The translations under genes were made by a program, and so were the position numbers. From Iamia sp. SCSIO 61187 (GTDB taxonomy: Bacteria > Actinomycetota > Acidimicrobiia > Acidimicrobiales > Iamiaceae): 64,000 bases of DNA. The notes under the pieces were generated by a model. It was not told where the DNA came from. It saw only the letters and a list, made by a program, of their open reading frames with translations, and did not search any database. Location of the stretch: the NCBI RefSeq assembly GCF_019443745.1, contig NZ_CP050948.1, positions 2,356,001-2,420,000 of the forward strand, in the 5' to 3' direction. Positions 60,965 to 64,000 of this stretch are shown one piece after another (position 1 is the first letter of the stretch; every line of letters begins with the position of its first letter).

Positions 60965-62164
60965 GTGACGATCCCCTCCGCGCCCCTGCCCAAGCTGGGC
61001 GACATCGCCGCCGCCGCCGGCCTCCATCGGGTCCACATGATCGCCTGGCGGGATCTCGACGACGTGGAGGCCGGTGGGTCCGAGGTCCACGCCGCCACCG
61101 TCGCCCGCCTGTGGTCCGAGGCCGGGCTCGACGTCCTCATGCGGACGTCGTGGGCCCAGGGCCACCCCAACCACGACCGCCGCGACGGCTACGAGGTGAT
61201 CCGCAAGGCCGGGCGCTACCAGGTCTTCCCGCGCACCGCTCTGGCCGAGATCCGACGCGCCTACGGACGGCCCGACGGCCTGGTCGAGATCTGGAACGGC
61301 ATGCCGTTCTTCTCCCCCCTCTGGGCGACGGTGCCGCGCGTCGTGCTCCTGCACCACGTCCACGGCGACATGTGGAACATGGTCCTGCCGCCCAACCTGG
61401 CCCGGGTGGGCGACACCGTGGAGCGCCGCATCGCCCCGCTGATCTACCGGCGCAGCCGCATGATCACCCTGTCACCGTCGTCCAAGGAGGAGATGGTCGA
61501 GCTCGGCTTCCGGCCCGATCGCGTCGACGTCGTCCCGCCCGGCGTCGACCCCCGGTTCACGCCCGCCCCGCCGGGCACGCCCCGCAGCGAGCACCCGCTG
61601 ATCGTCGGCGTCGGTCGGTTGGCACCGGTCAAGCGGTGGGACCGCCTGATCCGAGCCGCGGTCGTGGCCCGGGAGACGGCCCCGGACCTCGAGCTCGTCA
61701 TCGCCGGAACCGGGCCCCAACGCACGGAGCTGCAGGACCTCATCGACGGGCTCGACGGCCGGAGCTGGATCACCCTCCCCGGACGGGTCAGCGACGACGA
61801 GCAGCTCGACCTCTACCGCCGGGCGTGGGCCGTGGCCTCCTCGTCGGTGCGCGAGGGCTGGAACATGACCCTCACCGAGGCGGCCGCCTGCGGCACGCCC
61901 GCGGTGGCCACCCGGATCGCCGGCCAGGTCGACGCCGTCGCCGACGGCACCAGCGGCCTCCTCGCCGACGACGACGCCGAGCTGGCCCGCCACCTGGTCG
62001 CGATCACGTCGGATCCGGCGGTCCGCGACCGTCTCGCCGCCGGCGCCCTCGCCCACTCGGCCCAGTTCACCTGGGAGGCGACGGCGCGATCCATCCTCAC
62101 CGCCCTGGCCGAGGAGGCCGAGCGCTGGCGTGACCGACCGTGGCGGTCCTGGCGCGCCCGATGA
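60965..62164 (+). CDS. GT4-family glycosyltransferase
   Basis: This 399-residue retaining transferase starts at GTG 60965. Motifs: DDVEAGGSEVHAATVARLWS (N-terminal donor-side loop), RVDVVPPGVDPRFTPAPP, LIVGVGRLAPVKRWDRLIRA and VREGWNMTLTEAAACGTPAV, the E-x7-E region of GT-B enzymes. No membrane segments. It would add a sugar to a lipid-linked or nucleotide-linked intermediate in the cytosol. TATCGT about 90 bases upstream may be its promoter. An AftD homologue follows after 31 bases. Confidence 0.88.
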   Translation: MTIPSAPLPKLGDIAAAAGLHRVHMIAWRDLDDVEAGGSEVHAATVARLWSEAGLDVLMRTSWAQGHPNHDRRDGYEVIRKAGRYQVFPRTALAEIRRAYGRPDGLVEIWNGMPFFSPLWATVPRVVLLHHVHGDMWNMVLPPNLARVGDTVERRIAPLIYRRSRMITLSPSSKEEMVELGFRPDRVDVVPPGVDPRFTPAPPGTPRSEHPLIVGVGRLAPVKRWDRLIRAAVVARETAPDLELVIAGTGPQRTELQDLIDGLDGRSWITLPGRVSDDEQLDLYRRAWAVASSSVREGWNMTLTEAAACGTPAVATRIAGQVDAVADGTSGLLADDDAELARHLVAITSDPAVRDRLAAGALAHSAQFTWEATARSILTALAEEAERWRDRPWRSWRAR

Positions 62165-62195
62165 CCACGCCCTCCGGACCCGGGGTCCACCAGGG

Positions 62196-64000
62196 GTGAC
62201 GACCGACGGATCGTTGCGCGCGCGCTTCACGCCCGTCCGACCGTGGTCGGCCGTCGTGGCTCTGGCGGTCACCTGCTACCTGCCCCTGCTGCTGACCCAT
62301 CGGGGCCAGGTCGGTGCCGACACCAAGTCGTACCTCTACCTCGACCCCGACCGGCTGCTCGGCCGGGCCTGGTCGATGTGGGACCCGAACGTCGGCATGG
62401 GCACGGTCCCCCACCAGAACATCGGCTACCTGTGGCCCATGGGCCCGTTCTACTGGGCCTTCGAGCAGCTCGGTGTGCCCGACTGGATCGCCCAGCGCCT
62501 CTGGCTGGGCTCGATCCTGTTCCTCGCCGGCCTGGGCGTCCGGTACCTGATGCGCACCCTCGGCCAGCAGGGCCCGGGGGTGGCCGCCGCCATGTTCCTC
62601 TACGCCCTGTCGCCGTACGTGCTGACCCTCGGCGCCCGCATCTCGGCCCTCCTCCTGCCCTTCACGGCCCTGGGGTGGATGCTCGGCCTGGCCATCCGGG
62701 CCACCCGGGAGCGGACGTGGGTGCACCCGGCCCTCTTCGCCCTGGCGGTGCCGACCTTCGGCTCGGTGAACGCCACCGCCCTGCTGCTGGTCGGCCTGGC
62801 CCCGGCGCTGTGGTTCCCCTACGCCACCTTCGTGCTGCGGGAGATCCGCCTGCGCCCGGCCCTCGCGGTCGCGGCGCGCATCGGTGTGCTGACCGTCGGC
62901 ACGTCGGTGTGGTGGATCGTCGGCCTCTGGGCCCAGGGAGCGTTCGGCATCGACGTCCTCCGCTACACCGAGACGGCCCGCACCGTCGCCGACGCCTCCG
63001 CCGCCCCGGAGCTCCTCCGGGGCCTCGGCTACTGGTACTTCTACGGCGACGACAAGCTCGGAGCCTGGATCGAGCCGTCGCAGGCCTACACCCAGAACCC
63101 AGCCCTGATCCTGGTGACCTACGCCATCCCGGTGCTCGGCCTCCTGGCGGCGGGCGCCGTCCGCTGGCGGTACCGCGGCTTCTTCGTCGTCCTCGTGGTC
63201 GTCGGCCTGGTGGTGGCCGTCGGCGCCCACCCGTGGGGCGAGGGCGCGCCCATCTCGGCGGGGTTCGAGGTGTTCCTCCGATCGCAGGCCGGCCTGGCCA
63301 TGCGCAGCCTGCCCCGGGCCGTGCCCCTGGTCGCTCTGTCGCTGGCGGTGCTGGTGGGCGTGGCCGTCACCGCGGTGGGCGAGCGCCTGCCCCGCCTGGA
63401 GCGCCCCCTGGGGACGGGCCTCGCCCTCCTCGCCGTCGTGGCGCTGCCCCCGCTCTGGCTGGGACAGATGGTCGCCGACAACCTCCAGCGCGACGAGGAC
63501 CTGCCCTCCTACTGGACCGAGGCCGCCGCCGCCATCGACGCCCGGGGCCGGGGCGAGGCGGGCTGGACCTCGCGGGTGCTCGAGGTGCCGGGCTCGGACT
63601 TCGCCTCCTACCGCTGGGGCAACACCGTGGACCCGATCACCCCGGGCATCACCGACCGGCCCTACGTCGCCCGGGAGCTCATCCCCTACGGCTCGCCCGC
63701 CTCGGCCGACCTGCTCAACGCCCTCGACCGCCAGATGCAGGAGGACACCCTCGACCCCGACGCCATCGCCCCGGTGGCCCGCCTGATGGGTGTCGGCGAC
63801 ATCGTCCTGCGCGGCGACCTGGCCTACGAGCGCTTCAACCTGGCCCGCCCCCGCCAGGTGTACGAGCTGCTCCACGAGGCGCTCGGCGTGGGCGACGACA
63901 CCGGCTTCGGCGGCGCCGCCCCCAACGTGCCCGACCCCCGGCTCCCGATGCAGGACGAGCTCGAGCTCGGGGCCGACCCCGACCTCCCCGACCCACCGCC
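62196..64000 (+). CDS. aftD: AftD-like alpha-(1->3)-arabinofuranosyltransferase, 3'-partial
   Basis: The open frame from GTG 62196 continues past the window end (at least 601 residues). The N terminus has one helix, then GQVGADTKSYLYLDPDRLLG and SMWDPNVGMGTVPHQNIGY with the acidic loop, a set of polytopic helices, and a long external region beginning MVADNLQRDEDLPSYWTEAA. The layout matches the AftD/DUF3367 family of mycobacterial arabinan synthases. Whether this organism makes arabinogalactan is not shown here; the gene could instead build another arabinan or related glycan. It has no stop in the window, so only the 5' portion is annotated. Confidence 0.85.
   Translation, partial: MTTDGSLRARFTPVRPWSAVVALAVTCYLPLLLTHRGQVGADTKSYLYLDPDRLLGRAWSMWDPNVGMGTVPHQNIGYLWPMGPFYWAFEQLGVPDWIAQRLWLGSILFLAGLGVRYLMRTLGQQGPGVAAAMFLYALSPYVLTLGARISALLLPFTALGWMLGLAIRATRERTWVHPALFALAVPTFGSVNATALLLVGLAPALWFPYATFVLREIRLRPALAVAARIGVLTVGTSVWWIVGLWAQGAFGIDVLRYTETARTVADASAAPELLRGLGYWYFYGDDKLGAWIEPSQAYTQNPALILVTYAIPVLGLLAAGAVRWRYRGFFVVLVVVGLVVAVGAHPWGEGAPISAGFEVFLRSQAGLAMRSLPRAVPLVALSLAVLVGVAVTAVGERLPRLERPLGTGLALLAVVALPPLWLGQMVADNLQRDEDLPSYWTEAAAAIDARGRGEAGWTSRVLEVPGSDFASYRWGNTVDPITPGITDRPYVARELIPYGSPASADLLNALDRQMQEDTLDPDAIAPVARLMGVGDIVLRGDLAYERFNLARPRQVYELLHEALGVGDDTGFGGAAPNVPDPRLPMQDELELGADPDLPDPP

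Noticed and set aside
1-64000. CRISPR array or restriction-modification, retron or other defence system
   Set aside because: No spaced direct repeats, Cas-like, methylase-endonuclease or reverse transcriptase genes were seen; the only defence- or stress-related modules are the two toxin-antitoxin pairs.

Overview
The window is GC-rich actinobacterial DNA. An AftD-type arabinofuranosyltransferase homologue, a DUF222/HNH endonuclease, a TIGR03085-family protein, GTG starts, GTGA/ATGA start-stop overlaps and many promoter-at-start (leaderless) arrangements point to Actinomycetota, most likely class Acidimicrobiia (Iamia-like). That placement is inferred from gene content only.

Layout. (1) 1-8742 is by eye less GC-rich and looks like accessory DNA ending at a tRNA-Pro(GGG) gene. 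It holds a decayed GGDEF-EAL gene, a PilZ gene, a divergent monooxygenase/GlxA-type regulator pair, a MobF relaxase-helicase with a small helix-turn-helix gene and an excisionase-like gene, a HicAB toxin-antitoxin module with its operator, a frameshifted third gene, and an integrase C-terminal remnant beside the tRNA. (2) 8.9-18.3 kb is housekeeping metabolism: acyl-CoA carboxylase with HMG-CoA lyase, a MazEF-like module, a SpoIIE-type phosphatase, an FAD oxidase, an enoyl-CoA hydratase, a lytic transglycosylase and a repeat protein. (3) 18.4-25.2 kb is a complete five-gene peptide-type ABC importer with a TetR regulator; its second ATPase carries an unusual two-helix hydrophobic insertion. 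(4) 25.3-31.8 kb is mixed: an HNH gene, a broken SnoaL-like gene, a HAD/reductase pair, TIGR03085, cyclophilin and acyl-CoA synthetase. (5) 31.8-64 kb is dominated by envelope glycan assembly: at least seven polytopic GT-C-type or related membrane proteins, an acyltransferase-SGNH protein, two fused-membrane spermidine-synthase-like proteins, two GT2 enzymes, a GT4 enzyme, two epimerases, a GMC oxidoreductase, a UDP-galactopyranose-mutase-like flavoprotein and, running off the end, an AftD homologue.

How the parts work together (inference): polyprenol-phosphate sugar donors made by the Dpm1-like GT2 enzyme would feed the GT-C transferases outside the membrane, while the epimerases, methyltransferase and GT4 enzyme prepare or modify the cytoplasmic intermediates. 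The most notable observations are the membrane-inserted ABC ATPase, about fifteen genes whose -10 hexamer sits 6-8 nt from the start codon, the broken third gene of the hic operon, and a convergent pair of paralogous membrane proteins.
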